Assembly (NCBI GenBank): GCA_900469345.1
Contig: UBWZ01000008.1
Coordinates: forward strand, 124,001 to 188,000
Direction: 5' to 3'
DNA: 64,000 nucleotides
Source: Hyphomicrobiales bacterium
Lineage (GTDB): Bacteria > Pseudomonadota > Alphaproteobacteria > Rhizobiales > Rhizobiaceae
The notes beneath the pieces are model-generated. The model did not search any database. It saw only the letters and a list, made by a program, of their open reading frames with translations, and was not told the origin of the DNA. Both the position numbers and the translations under genes were made by a program. Below, piece by piece: positions 15,513 through 23,949 of the stretch. Every line of letters starts with the position of its first letter. Position 1 is the stretch's first letter.

Positions 15513-16760
15513 CTAGGCTCGGAAGCGTTCGGGGCGGTAGGCGGAAATGTCGATCAGCGTCTTTTCGCCGGTGATCGCCTCCGCGATGATCTGGCCCGTG
15601 ACCGGACCAAGCGTCAGGCCGTGATGGGCGTGCCCGAAGGCAAACCACAGCCCGTCGTGACGCGGCGCCTTGCCGATCACCGGCATCATGTCCGGCGTGC
15701 AGGGGCGGGCGCCCATCCACGGCTCCTGGTCCAGCCGCTCGCCGAGCGGAAAGATATCGCGGGCCACCGCTTCCGCGCGCTCCAGCTGCACGGGCGTCTT
15801 GGGCGCGTCGCGCCGTGCAAATTCCGCACCTGTGGTCAGGCGGATGCCCTGGTTCATCGGTGCCAGGAAGTAGCCTCGCTCGGCATCCATGGTCCAGCCG
15901 TTGAGCTTGGCATTGCCCTTGGCCGCATAATGCATGTGATAGCCGCGCTTCACCCCGACCAGGAAGTTGTAGCCGAGCGGCTTCGTCACCGTGTCCGACC
16001 AGGGGCCGAGCGCGACCACCACATCCTTGGCTTCCACGGTGCCGTCGGCCACCACGACACGCCATCCCGTGCTGGTCTGCGAAAGGCTCTTCGCATCGCC
16101 GATGAGCACGCGCCCGCCCAGCTTTTCGAACAACGCCACATAGGCACGCGTCAGCGCCAGCGGATCCTTGACCGACCACGGATCTTCCCATTTCAGGCCG
16201 CCGACGAAATCGGTAGAGAGGTTGGGCTCCTGCTCGGCGATGTCTGCAGGCGTGAGTTCCTTGAAGACGACGCCGTATTCGCGCTTCAGCCGGGTCGCCT
16301 CGCCGATTTCGCTGTCGTGCTTCGCCCTTGTCCGGAACACCTCGGTCCAGCCGTTCTTGGCGATCAGATCCTGGGCGCCGGCTTCCTCGATCAGCTCGTT
16401 ATGCGTTGAAATCGAGTGTTCGATCAGCGGCGCATAGGCGCGCGCGATGAGCTGGTGGCGCGTCAGGTTGGAATGCCACCAGTATTTTGCGAGGAACGAG
16501 GTAACGGAGGGAATGGCGCGCCAGTGATAATGGGCATCGATGCGATTGTTGAGCGCATAGCGCAGGATCATGCCGAACTGCTGCGGAAAGCCGTAAGGGA
16601 CCACGCCCTCGCGTTGGATCAGACCTGCATTGCCGTAGGAAGTTTCGAGCCCCGGCGCCTTGCGGTCGACGAGGACGACCGATTTGCCTCGCCGGGCCAG
16701 CTGCAATGCCGTCGAAACACCGACGATGCCCGCTCCCAGCACGATTACATCCGCTGCCAT
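15513..16760 (-). CDS. FAD-dependent D-amino acid dehydrogenase-like oxidoreductase
   Basis: The product has 415 residues. The N-terminal FAD site VIVLGAGIVGVSTALQLARR (about 4-23) follows MAAD, and SYGNAGLIQREGVVPYGFP (about 47-65) is the DadA-type flavin motif. The C-terminal GHAHHGLTLGPVTGQIIAE closes the DAO fold. The length equals DadA, the membrane-associated D-amino acid (mainly D-alanine) dehydrogenase feeding the respiratory chain. The ATG at 16760 was chosen because the FAD motif follows at once. The frame extends to 16889, but that part has no family features. Its place upstream of the puuA-like and puuB-like genes suggests a role in amine or amino acid use, so the substrate is open. 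Confidence 0.82.
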   Translation of the reverse strand: MAADVIVLGAGIVGVSTALQLARRGKSVVLVDRKAPGLETSYGNAGLIQREGVVPYGFPQQFGMILRYALNNRIDAHYHWRAIPSVTSFLAKYWWHSNLTRHQLIARAYAPLIEHSISTHNELIEEAGAQDLIAKNGWTEVFRTRAKHDSEIGEATRLKREYGVVFKELTPADIAEQEPNLSTDFVGGLKWEDPWSVKDPLALTRAYVALFEKLGGRVLIGDAKSLSQTSTGWRVVVADGTVEAKDVVVALGPWSDTVTKPLGYNFLVGVKRGYHMHYAAKGNAKLNGWTMDAERGYFLAPMNQGIRLTTGAEFARRDAPKTPVQLERAEAVARDIFPLGERLDQEPWMGARPCTPDMMPVIGKAPRHDGLWFAFGHAHHGLTLGPVTGQIIAEAITGEKTLIDISAYRPERFRA

Positions 16761-16976
16761 GTTTTTCAGATCCCGTCTTCTAGTCTTTTTGGATGACAGA
16801 CCATGCCGCCGAGGATGCTGCGGTGCAAATGAAAAATCGCCGTCCTTCCGCGCATCCCGGAAATCTTTGTCGACGTCCGTAAGGGACAAGGCCCGCCTGT
16901 CGCGACGTGCCAGACATGATCCGCCGACGAGCGGTCAGAACTTGATGAAAGTCAAAAATGGCTTGACGATTGGCGC

Positions 16977-17004
16977 TTGATGCTTAGTACACACATTATA
17001 TGCT
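16977..17004 (+). promoter_or_regulatory. Weak promoter candidate for the MFS gene
   Basis: TTGATG (16977-16982) and TATATG (16999-17004) are 16 bp apart in an AT-rich stretch upstream of the exporter. A competing -35 (TTGACG, 16963-16968) lies just before. Confidence 0.3.
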
Positions 17005-17064
17005 GACGGCCGTTCGACCGCCGATTCCCAACTGCTGAGCGCTTCGGCGCCGTGGACCCCCTTC

Positions 17065-18528
17065 ATGACAGAAAATCGTTCTCATCGCGGACTGGTGGTC
17101 GTCGCGGTCATGGCCAGCATGGCGATGATTGCCATCGAGGCGACGATCGTTTCCACCGCGATGCCGCAGATCGCCGCCCAGCTCGGGCAGATCAACCTCT
17201 ACAGCTGGGTGTTCTCGGCCTTTCTCCTGAGCCAGACGGCGATGACGGTCGTGTTTGGCAAGCTGTCGGACATCTATGGTCGCAAGCCGATGATCCTGCT
17301 CGGCATCGCGCTGTTTCTCGCAGCCTCCGTGCTGTGTGGCTTTGCCTGGTCCATGCCCTCGATGATCGTCTTTCGCCTGTTGCAGGGGATCGGTGCCGGC
17401 GCCATCCAGCCCGTTGCCATGACGGTGATTGCCGACCTTTTCCCCGGTGCCCAGCGTGGCAAGGTCCAGGGCTATCTCGCCAGCGTCTGGGCGCTGTCGG
17501 CAGTAGTCGGGCCGCTGCTTGGCAGCGTCATCATCCACAACCTGCCCTGGGCGTGGATCTTCTGGATCAATGTGCCGGTCGGCATCCTGGCGGCGCTCGG
17601 CTTCGTTTTCTTCCTGCACGAAGAGAAGCAGTCTCGCTCGGTCTCCATCGACGTTCTGGGGGCCGGGCTGTTTGCCCTGTCGATCTCCGCCCTGATGATC
17701 GGGCTGACGGAGATGGAAAGCGCGACGTCGAGCTATACGCTGATCGCCTTTTCCGTCTTCGCCGTGGCGCTGGTCGCCTTCCTCTGGCAGGAACGCCGGG
17801 CCGAAGCGCCCATGGTGGCGCCCGATCTCTGGCTGAAGCGGCCGATCGCCTTCTCCAACATCGCGGTCTTCTTTGCCAGCATGTCGATCATGGGCCTGAC
17901 GACCTTCCTTCCCATGTACGTGCAGACGGTTCTGAACCGCTCACCGCTGGTGGCGGGTTTCGCGCTGACCGCGCTGCTGCTCGGCTGGCCGACCGGCGCC
18001 ACCATTGCCTCGCGCACCTATCACCGCGTCGGGTTGCGGCCGATCATGGTGGCCGGTTCGCTGTTGATTCCGGTCGGCACGCTGTTTCTGGCCTTCCTGT
18101 CGCCGTCTAGTTCGCCGGTTCTTGCCGGCCTAGGCTCGGCGGTGATGGGATTGGGCATGGGCCTGCTCAACATCGGCGCCCTTGTCCTGACCCAGGAAAG
18201 CGTCGACTGGTCGCAGCGTGGAAGCGCGACCGCGTCGAACGTCTTTTCGCGCAACCTCGGAAGCACGCTGGGTGCGGCGGTCCTCGGCGCGGTGCTGACC
18301 TATGGTCTGGCCCATGCGACGAACGGCCAGACAATCTCCCCGGACCAGCTTCGTACGCTGCTGAACGGCACCGGCGCCGTGTTGACGGATGGGGAGGCGA
18401 TCCGGCTGGCGCTGCAGCAGTCGCTGCACACGACCTTCCTGGTCATGCTCGTAATTGCGGTGCTGATCGTTCCGGCCTGCCTTCTGGTGCCGCATCCTAA
18501 ACGGGCCGAAGCGGTACAGGGGGCCTGA
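17065..18528 (+). CDS. MFS transporter of the DHA2 (14-helix) drug exporter family
   Basis: The product has 487 residues and about 14 hydrophobic spans. Motif A-like GKLSDIYGRKPMILLG (about 71-86) lies between spans 2 and 3. Motif C-like ALSAVVGPLLGSVI (about 148-161) is the antiporter signature of drug/H+ exchangers. IEATIVSTAMPQI in span 1 is the DHA2 hallmark (usually LDxTIVNVALP). It probably exports toxic small molecules in exchange for protons at the inner membrane. The ATG at 17065 fits the family start. No adaptor (EmrA-type) or outer membrane gene adjoins it. It is divergent from the amine catabolism genes. Confidence 0.9.
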   Translation: MTENRSHRGLVVVAVMASMAMIAIEATIVSTAMPQIAAQLGQINLYSWVFSAFLLSQTAMTVVFGKLSDIYGRKPMILLGIALFLAASVLCGFAWSMPSMIVFRLLQGIGAGAIQPVAMTVIADLFPGAQRGKVQGYLASVWALSAVVGPLLGSVIIHNLPWAWIFWINVPVGILAALGFVFFLHEEKQSRSVSIDVLGAGLFALSISALMIGLTEMESATSSYTLIAFSVFAVALVAFLWQERRAEAPMVAPDLWLKRPIAFSNIAVFFASMSIMGLTTFLPMYVQTVLNRSPLVAGFALTALLLGWPTGATIASRTYHRVGLRPIMVAGSLLIPVGTLFLAFLSPSSSPVLAGLGSAVMGLGMGLLNIGALVLTQESVDWSQRGSATASNVFSRNLGSTLGAAVLGAVLTYGLAHATNGQTISPDQLRTLLNGTGAVLTDGEAIRLALQQSLHTTFLVMLVIAVLIVPACLLVPHPKRAEAVQGA

Positions 18529-18673
18529 AAGGGCGGCTTTAAATGCGAAAAGGCCTCGCCACTCGACCGGATGTTTGTCCGGGCGGAGCGGCCAGGGCCG
18601 TGAGCTGTCTTAACAGACGGCGGAGCGGAAGTACGGCGCGGCGCCGAAAGGCGGGGCGGGCTCGCCCCGGGCC

Positions 18674-18811
18674 TTACTTCTGCTTCTTGTTGGCGTCGGT
18701 GCTGCCGGCCTGCTTGACCTGCGATCCGAGCGTCGGCGCCGCCGAAGCGGCAACCTTGTCCTTCTTCGGCTTTCGCGTTTCGCGATTGCTGCGTACTTGG
18801 CCCTTGGCCAT
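18674..18811 (-). CDS. Small basic hypothetical protein, 45 residues
   Basis: The ATG at 18811 is preceded by CAGGAG at ideal spacing. The peptide is very lysine- and arginine-rich (MAKGQVRSNRETRKPKKDK at the start, NKKQK at the end) and has no hydrophobic segment. Similar short proteins starting MAKGQ-R-NRE-KKPK occur widely in rhizobia, to my recollection, without known function. An open frame extends upstream to 19087, but the ribosome site marks the true start. Confidence 0.65.
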   Translation of the reverse strand: MAKGQVRSNRETRKPKKDKVAASAAPTLGSQVKQAGSTDANKKQK

Positions 18812-18896
18812 GGTCAACTCCTGAGGTTCGAGCGGATTGGATTGCATTTCGGCGGCAGGCATGACGGACCGGATGCGGTCCATGACGACCGGCAGC

Positions 18897-19172
18897 TTAC
18901 GGATGGAAGGCCGGCGCGACGAGCCGCAGGCCTTCGAACGTGACAGGCGTCGTGGTGGCGGCAACGACCAGGGAGATCCGCGCCGACAGCGGCCGGATGG
19001 CGCTCTTGGCGCCGGCATTTGCGTCTTCTGTCTGGTGCCGAGATCCTGCGATCCGGCTGGCGCTCGAGTGGACGTCTCTATCGCCACGAACGGCTATGCC
19101 TTCGCGATAGCCGGCCTGGCTGATACGAACGAGATTGCGCGACGTCATCGGAGTGCTGGTGTCGGAAGACAT
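18897..19172 (-). CDS. Hypothetical protein, 91 residues
   Basis: The ATG at 19172 follows AAAGGGGGA at good spacing. The product is polar and serine/arginine-rich at first, with a short mildly hydrophobic stretch (ISLVVAATTTPVTF, about 66-79) near the end. I see no domain. The main support is the ribosome site. Composition is not clearly coding, so the gene may be spurious. Confidence 0.4.
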   Translation of the reverse strand: MSSDTSTPMTSRNLVRISQAGYREGIAVRGDRDVHSSASRIAGSRHQTEDANAGAKSAIRPLSARISLVVAATTTPVTFEGLRLVAPAFHP

Positions 19173-19316
19173 GGAGATCCCCCTTTCGTTGGGGCCGGGA
19201 TGTCACCCCGATCAGCAGCGCCCTGGACCCGGCTGCTGAAGTCGTCATCATGCGCCGCGATCGCCATAAAGGCAATGGGTTGAAAGACTTGCGCAGAGGT
19301 GCAGGCATAAAAAAAA

Positions 19317-19337
19317 GGGCGCCGGAGCGCCCTTTTT
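19317..19337. terminator. Bidirectional intrinsic terminator
   Basis: GGGCGC-CGGA-GCGCCC (19317-19332) is flanked by a run of A on the left and TTTTT on the right, so it can stop transcripts from either side. It ends the gene at 19354-20268. Confidence 0.88.
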
Positions 19338-19353
19338 AAGGATGAGATGAGGA

Positions 19354-20268
19354 TCAGACGCGCGAGGTGACGATCAGGTCTTCGTCCTCGTCCCGCTGAC
19401 GTCCGCCAAGAGCAGCGGCAGCGCACGATACGAAGGCACCGACCAGCAGAGACAGCGAACCGACGAGAGCCGTCGTGGCAGCAGCCTTGCGGGCGTCATC
19501 GGCAGCCTTCTGAGCGGCGACCTTGGCATCTTCGATGCGCTTCAGGACGGTATCGACCCGGGCGCGGGATTCTTCCGGCGAAAGGCCGGTGCGAGCCGCA
19601 ACGATTCCGGCCATGTAGGCCTTGTCGTCTTCCGGAATTCCGCCGGCAACAGCGCCGTTGGCGAGGATACGGGTGATCTCTGCTGTCGCCGCACCGTTGT
19701 CGCTTTCAGCACGAGCGGAAATCTGCTGCGGACGAAGCAGCGCGTCGGTGAAGTACGACGTGGCCGGGTTGCCGGTCGAGGAACCGTCGCCCGATGAAGC
19801 GGCAGCTGCCGTACCGGCAATGCCGGCTGTCTGGGCAACGGAGCCGACAGCGGAAGCACCGGCGCCGGCAAGCGAGCTCAGCGACGAGGTGAGGAAGCCG
19901 GCAACGATCAGGGTTGCGACTGCCCAGGTGACGAAACCGTGCGCGGTGTCACGGAAGAAAACCTCGTCCGTATGCACGGCTGCCCACTTGGTGCGCAGGC
20001 GACCGGTGATGTAGCCGCCGAGAGCAGCCGAAAGCCACTGGACGACCACCAGCCAGATAGCTGCGCTGATGCCGACCGTGGCGGCAGAGTTGCTCTGACC
20101 GGACCAGGGGGAAACCATGGTCAGTCCGAGGCCGGAGCCGAACATGACCAGGATCAGGGTTACGCCGATAGCAGCCGCGGCGCCGCCGATAATCGGGCCC
20201 CAGCTGATGCCCGACTTTGAGGACTCAACCGGCATTGCCGAAGTCCCGCTGGAGTGTGCGAACGCCAT
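19354..20268 (-). CDS. Conserved membrane protein with glycine/alanine-rich spans
   Basis: The product has 304 residues. Three to four hydrophobic spans are seen: about 23-50 (WGPIIGGAAAAIGVTLILVM), 66-88 (AAIWLVVVQWLSAALGGYI), 112-135 and 272-292. Between the third and fourth lies an Ala/Asp/Lys-rich helical region (about 245-268: VLKRIEDAKVAAQKAADDARK) likely to be coiled coil in the periplasm or cytoplasm. The C-terminal tail is acidic (RQRDEDEDLI). It has no recognised catalytic motif. The family is common in Rhizobiales without a known role. It is followed by a strong terminator and preceded, 12 bp away, by the gene for a 25-residue peptide on the same strand, with which it is probably co-transcribed. 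Confidence 0.78.
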   Translation of the reverse strand: MAFAHSSGTSAMPVESSKSGISWGPIIGGAAAAIGVTLILVMFGSGLGLTMVSPWSGQSNSAATVGISAAIWLVVVQWLSAALGGYITGRLRTKWAAVHTDEVFFRDTAHGFVTWAVATLIVAGFLTSSLSSLAGAGASAVGSVAQTAGIAGTAAAASSGDGSSTGNPATSYFTDALLRPQQISARAESDNGAATAEITRILANGAVAGGIPEDDKAYMAGIVAARTGLSPEESRARVDTVLKRIEDAKVAAQKAADDARKAAATTALVGSLSLLVGAFVSCAAAALGGRQRDEDEDLIVTSRV

Positions 20269-20280
20269 TCTGGGTTCTCC

Positions 20281-20358
20281 TCAACGCAGGAAGAGAACGA
20301 GAAGAATGATGATCGGCAGTGGAATTCCGAGCAGCCAGAGAAGAATACCGCGTCCCAT
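20281..20358 (-). CDS. 25-residue hydrophobic membrane peptide
   Basis: The ATG at 20358 follows AGGAGGCTC, a near-ideal ribosome site. The peptide starts MGRGILLWLLGIPLPIIILL and is almost wholly hydrophobic with Pro residues in the middle and a terminal Arg. It should span the membrane once. Peptides of nearly this sequence are common in rhizobia, as far as I recall, but usually escape annotation. It is the first gene of a probable pair with the membrane protein 12 bp downstream. Confidence 0.7.
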   Translation of the reverse strand: MGRGILLWLLGIPLPIIILLVLFLR

Positions 20359-20485
20359 GATGAGCCTCCTAGAGTGAGTTGCCGTTTTTGTTCTGTTCGC
20401 TGCGACAATTCATCCGGTCTGATTTCGTTCCCAAAGATGTGACAGCTTATCATTCATGATGGTTTCGAAGCACTTGCCGGCGATG

Positions 20486-20956
20486 CTAGGCGTCGCGTGC
20501 TGCGGTTTTCAGAGGCGCGCGACTGAGGTCGTTGACCGCGCTGATCGCCTTGCGGAACAGCTCCAGAAACTGGGTGGTCTCCTCCGCGGTCAGGCCGCGC
20601 AGCATCACCTTCTGGGCCGCCTCGACCGCCGGCACGACGCCCTCCAGCGTGGCGTGGCCGTAATCCGTCATCTCGAGCACGTTGGCCCGCCGGTCCCGGG
20701 CACTTGCCATGCGGACGAGCAGCCGTTTCTGCACCAGCCGGTCGATCACGCCGGTAATCGTCGTGCGGTCGTAGGCGATGAGGCCGGCAAGCGTGGCCTG
20801 GTCGATCCCGGGATTTTGTTGAAGCGCAGCGAGGGCCGCATACTGGACCGGCGTCAGGTCGTAGCCCGCTGCCTCCACCTCGGCGTGAAAGATGGCAACC
20901 GCGATCTGCTGGAAGCGCCGGGCGAGATGGCCAGGCATGTCGTTATTGTCTCTCAT
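20486..20956 (-). CDS. MarR family regulator, MobR-like
   Basis: The product has 156 residues. The winged helix-turn-helix (about 38-105) includes LTPVQYAALAALQQNPGIDQATLAGLIAYDRTTITGVIDRL, with the conserved DR of the wing at ARDRRANVLEMTDYG. The length is normal. It starts at the ATG at 20956. It is divergent from an aromatic hydroxylase gene with a shared operator of TCAGTAT half-sites. The closest described arrangement I know is mobR-mobA of Comamonas, where MobR represses 3-hydroxybenzoate 4-hydroxylase and is relieved by the substrate. By that analogy it would sense 3-hydroxybenzoate or a similar acid. Confidence 0.88.
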   Translation of the reverse strand: MRDNNDMPGHLARRFQQIAVAIFHAEVEAAGYDLTPVQYAALAALQQNPGIDQATLAGLIAYDRTTITGVIDRLVQKRLLVRMASARDRRANVLEMTDYGHATLEGVVPAVEAAQKVMLRGLTAEETTQFLELFRKAISAVNDLSRAPLKTAARDA

Positions 20957-20982
20957 GCAGGTCTCCGCTCCTTGATTGACTA

Positions 20983-21004
20983 ATACTGATAGTCAGTATA
21001 CTGA
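20983..21004. promoter_or_regulatory. Overlapping palindromes, MarR operator candidate
   Basis: ATACTGA-TAG-TCAGTAT (20983-20999) is a perfect spaced palindrome, and TCAGTATACTGA (20993-21004) is a second perfect palindrome sharing its right arm. Three ACTGA/TCAGT half-sites thus sit in 22 bp, between the divergent marR and hydroxylase genes. Confidence 0.7.
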
Positions 21005-21085
21005 GTAAATCCTGTCTGGCAAAGGTGGTGCGCGCGGAAGAGGAGTGCCTGCGTGGACACCAGCTTCATCGGGAGGAGGCCGCTC

Positions 21086-23107
21086 ATGCAATTTCACCTC
21101 AACGGTTTCAGAACGGGCGATCCGCACCGGTCAGATCCTCATGTATCGGCCGGCGGAGGCGAGGACCAGCCCAGGACGGACGGCGCCCCGCGCGACGTCG
21201 ATGTGCTGATCGTCGGCTGCGGCCCTGCCGGGCTGACGCTTGCCGCGCAGCTTTCCGCCTTCCCCCATATCACCACCTGCATCGTGGAGCAGAAGCCGGG
21301 CCCGCTGCAACTCGGCCAGGCGGATGGTATCGCCTGCCGGACCATGGAAATGTTCGAGGCTTTCGGTTTTGCCGAAAGAGTTCTGAAGGAATCCTACTGG
21401 GTAAACGAGACAAGCTTCTGGAAGCCTGACGACAGCCATCCCGGCCGGATCGTCCGCAGCGGCCGGATCAACGACACGGAAGAGGGCCTGTCGGAATTTC
21501 CGCATGTCATCCTCAACCAGGCGCGCGTCCACCAGTTCTATCTCGATGTGATGCGCAATGCGCCGGGTCGGCTGGAACCCCTCTACAGCCGCCGGCTGTC
21601 GACGCTCCAGATCGATCACGCGGCGGCCAGCCACCCGGTCACGGTCCGGCTGCAGCGGGTTGATGCCAAGCACGAGGGGCAGGTCGAAACGGTCCGGGCG
21701 CGCTACGTGGTCGGTTGCGACGGAGCCCGCAGCGCCGTGCGCAGATCGATCGGCCTCTCCCTGCGCGGCGAGTCCGCCAATCATGCCTGGGGCGTCATGG
21801 ACGTGCTGGCCGTCACCGATTTTCCCGATATCCGCATGAAGGCGCTGATCCAGTCCGCCGGCGAAGGCAGCATCGTGCTCATTCCCCGCGAGGGCGGCTA
21901 TCTGGTGCGCATCTATGTGGAGATGGACAAGCTCGCCGAAAACGAGCGGGTCGCAGGCCGCAACCTGAAGGTGGACGATCTCGTCGCCGCCGTAAACCGC
22001 ATCATTCGCCCTTATACCATCGACGTGAAGGAGGTCGCCTGGTGGTCCGTCTACGAGATCGGTCAGCGGCTCTGCGACCGGTTCGATGATGTGCCGGAAC
22101 AAGAACTGGGGCACCGTCTGCCGCGGGTCTTCATCGCCGGCGATGCCTGCCACACCCATAGCCCTAAGGCCGGGCAGGGCATGAACGTGTCCATGCAGGA
22201 CGGGTTGAACCTTGGCTGGAAACTTGCCGCCGTGCTCGAAGGCCGCTCGCCGCCGCAGTTGCTCAGCAGCTATTCCGCCGAACGCCAGGCGATTGCCCGT
22301 GACCTGATCGAATTCGATCGCCAGTGGGCGGCGATGCTGAGCGCTCCTTTGAAGAGCGAGACCAACCCCGATGGGGTCGGGCCCGCAGAGGTCCAGGACT
22401 ATTTCGTCCGCTTTGGGCGCTACACGGCGGGCACGGCAACGCGTTACACGCCGTCGCTCCTGACGGGGACCGGAAGGCACCAGGACCTGGCGCACGGCTT
22501 TCCCGTCGGCGCGCGCTTCCATTCGGCGCCGGTCGTGCGGCTCTCCGACGGCAAGCCGATGCATCTCGGGCACACGGTCAAGGCGGACGGTCGCTGGCGG
22601 CTCTTCGCGTTTGCCGGCGCAGACGACACGGCAGACTCCGGCTCACCGATCCGCGCCCTGTGCGAATTCCTGGAAGCCGGCCGGACCTCGCCCGTCCAGC
22701 GCTTCACGCCGGCAGGCAGCGATGTCGATTCGGTCATCGATCTGCGCGCCGTCTTCCAGCAGCCGCATCGCGATCTGGCGCTGCAGGCCATGCCGCCGCT
22801 GCTTCTGCCGCGCAAGGGGCGCTACGGCCTGATCGACTATGAGAAGATGTTTTGCCCGGACCTGAAGAGTGGCCGCGATATCTTCGACCTGCGCGGCATC
22901 GATAGGCGGCAGGGCTGCGTGATCGTCGTGCGCCCGGACCAGTATGTCGCGCATGTGCTGCCGCTTGATGCCCACGACGAACTTGCTGCTTTTTTCGAAG
23001 GCTTCATGCTGTCGCAGCAGCCGAGGCGAACCCAGGAAGAGGCGATCAGGACCCTGTCTGCTCCGTCCGGGCTTCCGCTGCCAGACGGGCGCTCTGCCAG
23101 CGCCTGA
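21086..23107 (+). CDS. mobA: FAD-dependent aromatic hydroxylase, 3-hydroxybenzoate 4-monooxygenase-like
   Basis: The product has 673 residues. The N-terminal FAD/NADPH class A hydroxylase domain has DVLIVGCGPAGLTLAAQL (about 39-56), the middle motif VVGCDGARSAVRR (about 209-221) and FIAGDACHTHSPKAGQGMNVSMQD (about 345-368). The C-terminal thioredoxin-like domain (about 470-670) is typical of the phenol 2-monooxygenase/MobA group. It would add one hydroxyl to an aromatic ring using O2 and NADPH. The ATG at 21086 was chosen because GGGAGGAGG precedes it and MQFHLNGF is the usual start. A GTG at 21053 with its own AGGAG is an alternative. The MarR neighbour supports the 3-hydroxybenzoate assignment, but phenol or 3-hydroxyphenylpropionate remain possible. 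Ring-cleavage genes are absent here. Confidence 0.82.
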   Translation: MQFHLNGFRTGDPHRSDPHVSAGGGEDQPRTDGAPRDVDVLIVGCGPAGLTLAAQLSAFPHITTCIVEQKPGPLQLGQADGIACRTMEMFEAFGFAERVLKESYWVNETSFWKPDDSHPGRIVRSGRINDTEEGLSEFPHVILNQARVHQFYLDVMRNAPGRLEPLYSRRLSTLQIDHAAASHPVTVRLQRVDAKHEGQVETVRARYVVGCDGARSAVRRSIGLSLRGESANHAWGVMDVLAVTDFPDIRMKALIQSAGEGSIVLIPREGGYLVRIYVEMDKLAENERVAGRNLKVDDLVAAVNRIIRPYTIDVKEVAWWSVYEIGQRLCDRFDDVPEQELGHRLPRVFIAGDACHTHSPKAGQGMNVSMQDGLNLGWKLAAVLEGRSPPQLLSSYSAERQAIARDLIEFDRQWAAMLSAPLKSETNPDGVGPAEVQDYFVRFGRYTAGTATRYTPSLLTGTGRHQDLAHGFPVGARFHSAPVVRLSDGKPMHLGHTVKADGRWRLFAFAGADDTADSGSPIRALCEFLEAGRTSPVQRFTPAGSDVDSVIDLRAVFQQPHRDLALQAMPPLLLPRKGRYGLIDYEKMFCPDLKSGRDIFDLRGIDRRQGCVIVVRPDQYVAHVLPLDAHDELAAFFEGFMLSQQPRRTQEEAIRTLSAPSGLPLPDGRSASA

Positions 23108-23594
23108 GTTCAAGCTGGGCGTCCGGCAGCGCTCGATGGGCCGGCGCGAGCGGCGGTTCCGTCTGCGCGATCACCTCGCGCACGAGCTCGCGGATCTCCT
23201 TTTCGGGAACCGCGTTGCCGAGAACGGCGCGCGCCGCCTGTGCAAAGGCATCGTCCGACTTTTCCAGCCGCAACGCATGCCGCGGCTGGCCGGCGGCACG
23301 CAGCAGGGTGCTCAGCCATTTTCCATCCCACGACGGTGCACTGGCGTAGAGCGCGTGGCCGGTCAGATCCCGCAGCATCTCGTCTGCGACATCCATGACC
23401 GGCACGCCCTCTGTCAGCAACTTTCCCCGGGTAATGCCGTGGATCTTCTCCGCCTCGTAGGACCAGTCTGTCCATTCCGCAGGCGGACGCAGAAGGTGCG
23501 AAACGCAACGCCCGTCCTCGAACACCCAGGCGACTTCGATCGGATAGCTGTTCTTGCGGAGCGACGAGGCCTCGAAATCCAGAAACACGATCAT
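23046..23594 (-). CDS. DEDD-type 3'-5' exonuclease domain protein
   Basis: The product has 182 residues. Exo I motif FLDFEASSL (about 4-12) has the Asp-x-Glu pair, and Exo III motif HRALPDAQLELRRW (about 154-167) has His and Asp four residues apart, so the family is DEDDh-like. The Exo II Asp may be in SAPSWDGKWL (about 85-94). It probably removes nucleotides from RNA or DNA 3' ends. The ATG at 23594 is preferred because the motif follows immediately. The frame extends to 23666. Its last 62 bases overlap the end of the mobA-like gene on the other strand, a convergent overlap of two coding regions. Confidence 0.78.
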   Translation of the reverse strand: MIVFLDFEASSLRKNSYPIEVAWVFEDGRCVSHLLRPPAEWTDWSYEAEKIHGITRGKLLTEGVPVMDVADEMLRDLTGHALYASAPSWDGKWLSTLLRAAGQPRHALRLEKSDDAFAQAARAVLGNAVPEKEIRELVREVIAQTEPPLAPAHRALPDAQLELRRWQSARLAAEARTEQTGS

Positions 23595-23949
23595 GCCGGG
23601 TCCTGACCGGGCGAGAAGGGCTTCGTCGCGCGGGCAGGGCGCGTAGTCGGATGGAAAAGGGAGCACGACATTAAAAGGTCTCTACAGCGGTTGCATTTGT
23701 CCATTTAGCGTTTCATCGCCGGCCGGCCAGATCAATGTCAGCCGAGCTCAGCGAGGACAGCATGGTGAATAGGAGCGGAGGGCGCCGGCGGTGGACTGCG
23801 GAATCAACGCCGGGCTCGGGCGTCTTCGGCAAGACACCTCTCAAAAACCAGATCGACGCCGACAGACACGCGGATCGGATGCGCTGCTCTTGCCAGGGCC
23901 GGGAATAGCTGTCTGATGAGACTTCGTTGATTCCAACGCAGACACGGCA
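23595..23949. other. Gap between exonuclease and Nudix genes
   Basis: About 355 bp without a confident gene. It must hold the divergent promoters. One short open frame on the plus strand, 23762-23908 (48 codons, ATG after GAGGACAGC), starts MVNRSGGRRRWTAEST and shows no family. I rate it as unlikely. A GC-rich GCCGGCCGGCC stretch lies at 23718-23728. Confidence 0.4.

Noticed and set aside
18529-18673. GC-rich dyads after the MFS gene that could be a REP-type element
   Set aside because: Only one copy is visible in the window and the stems are imperfect, so no repeat family can be claimed.
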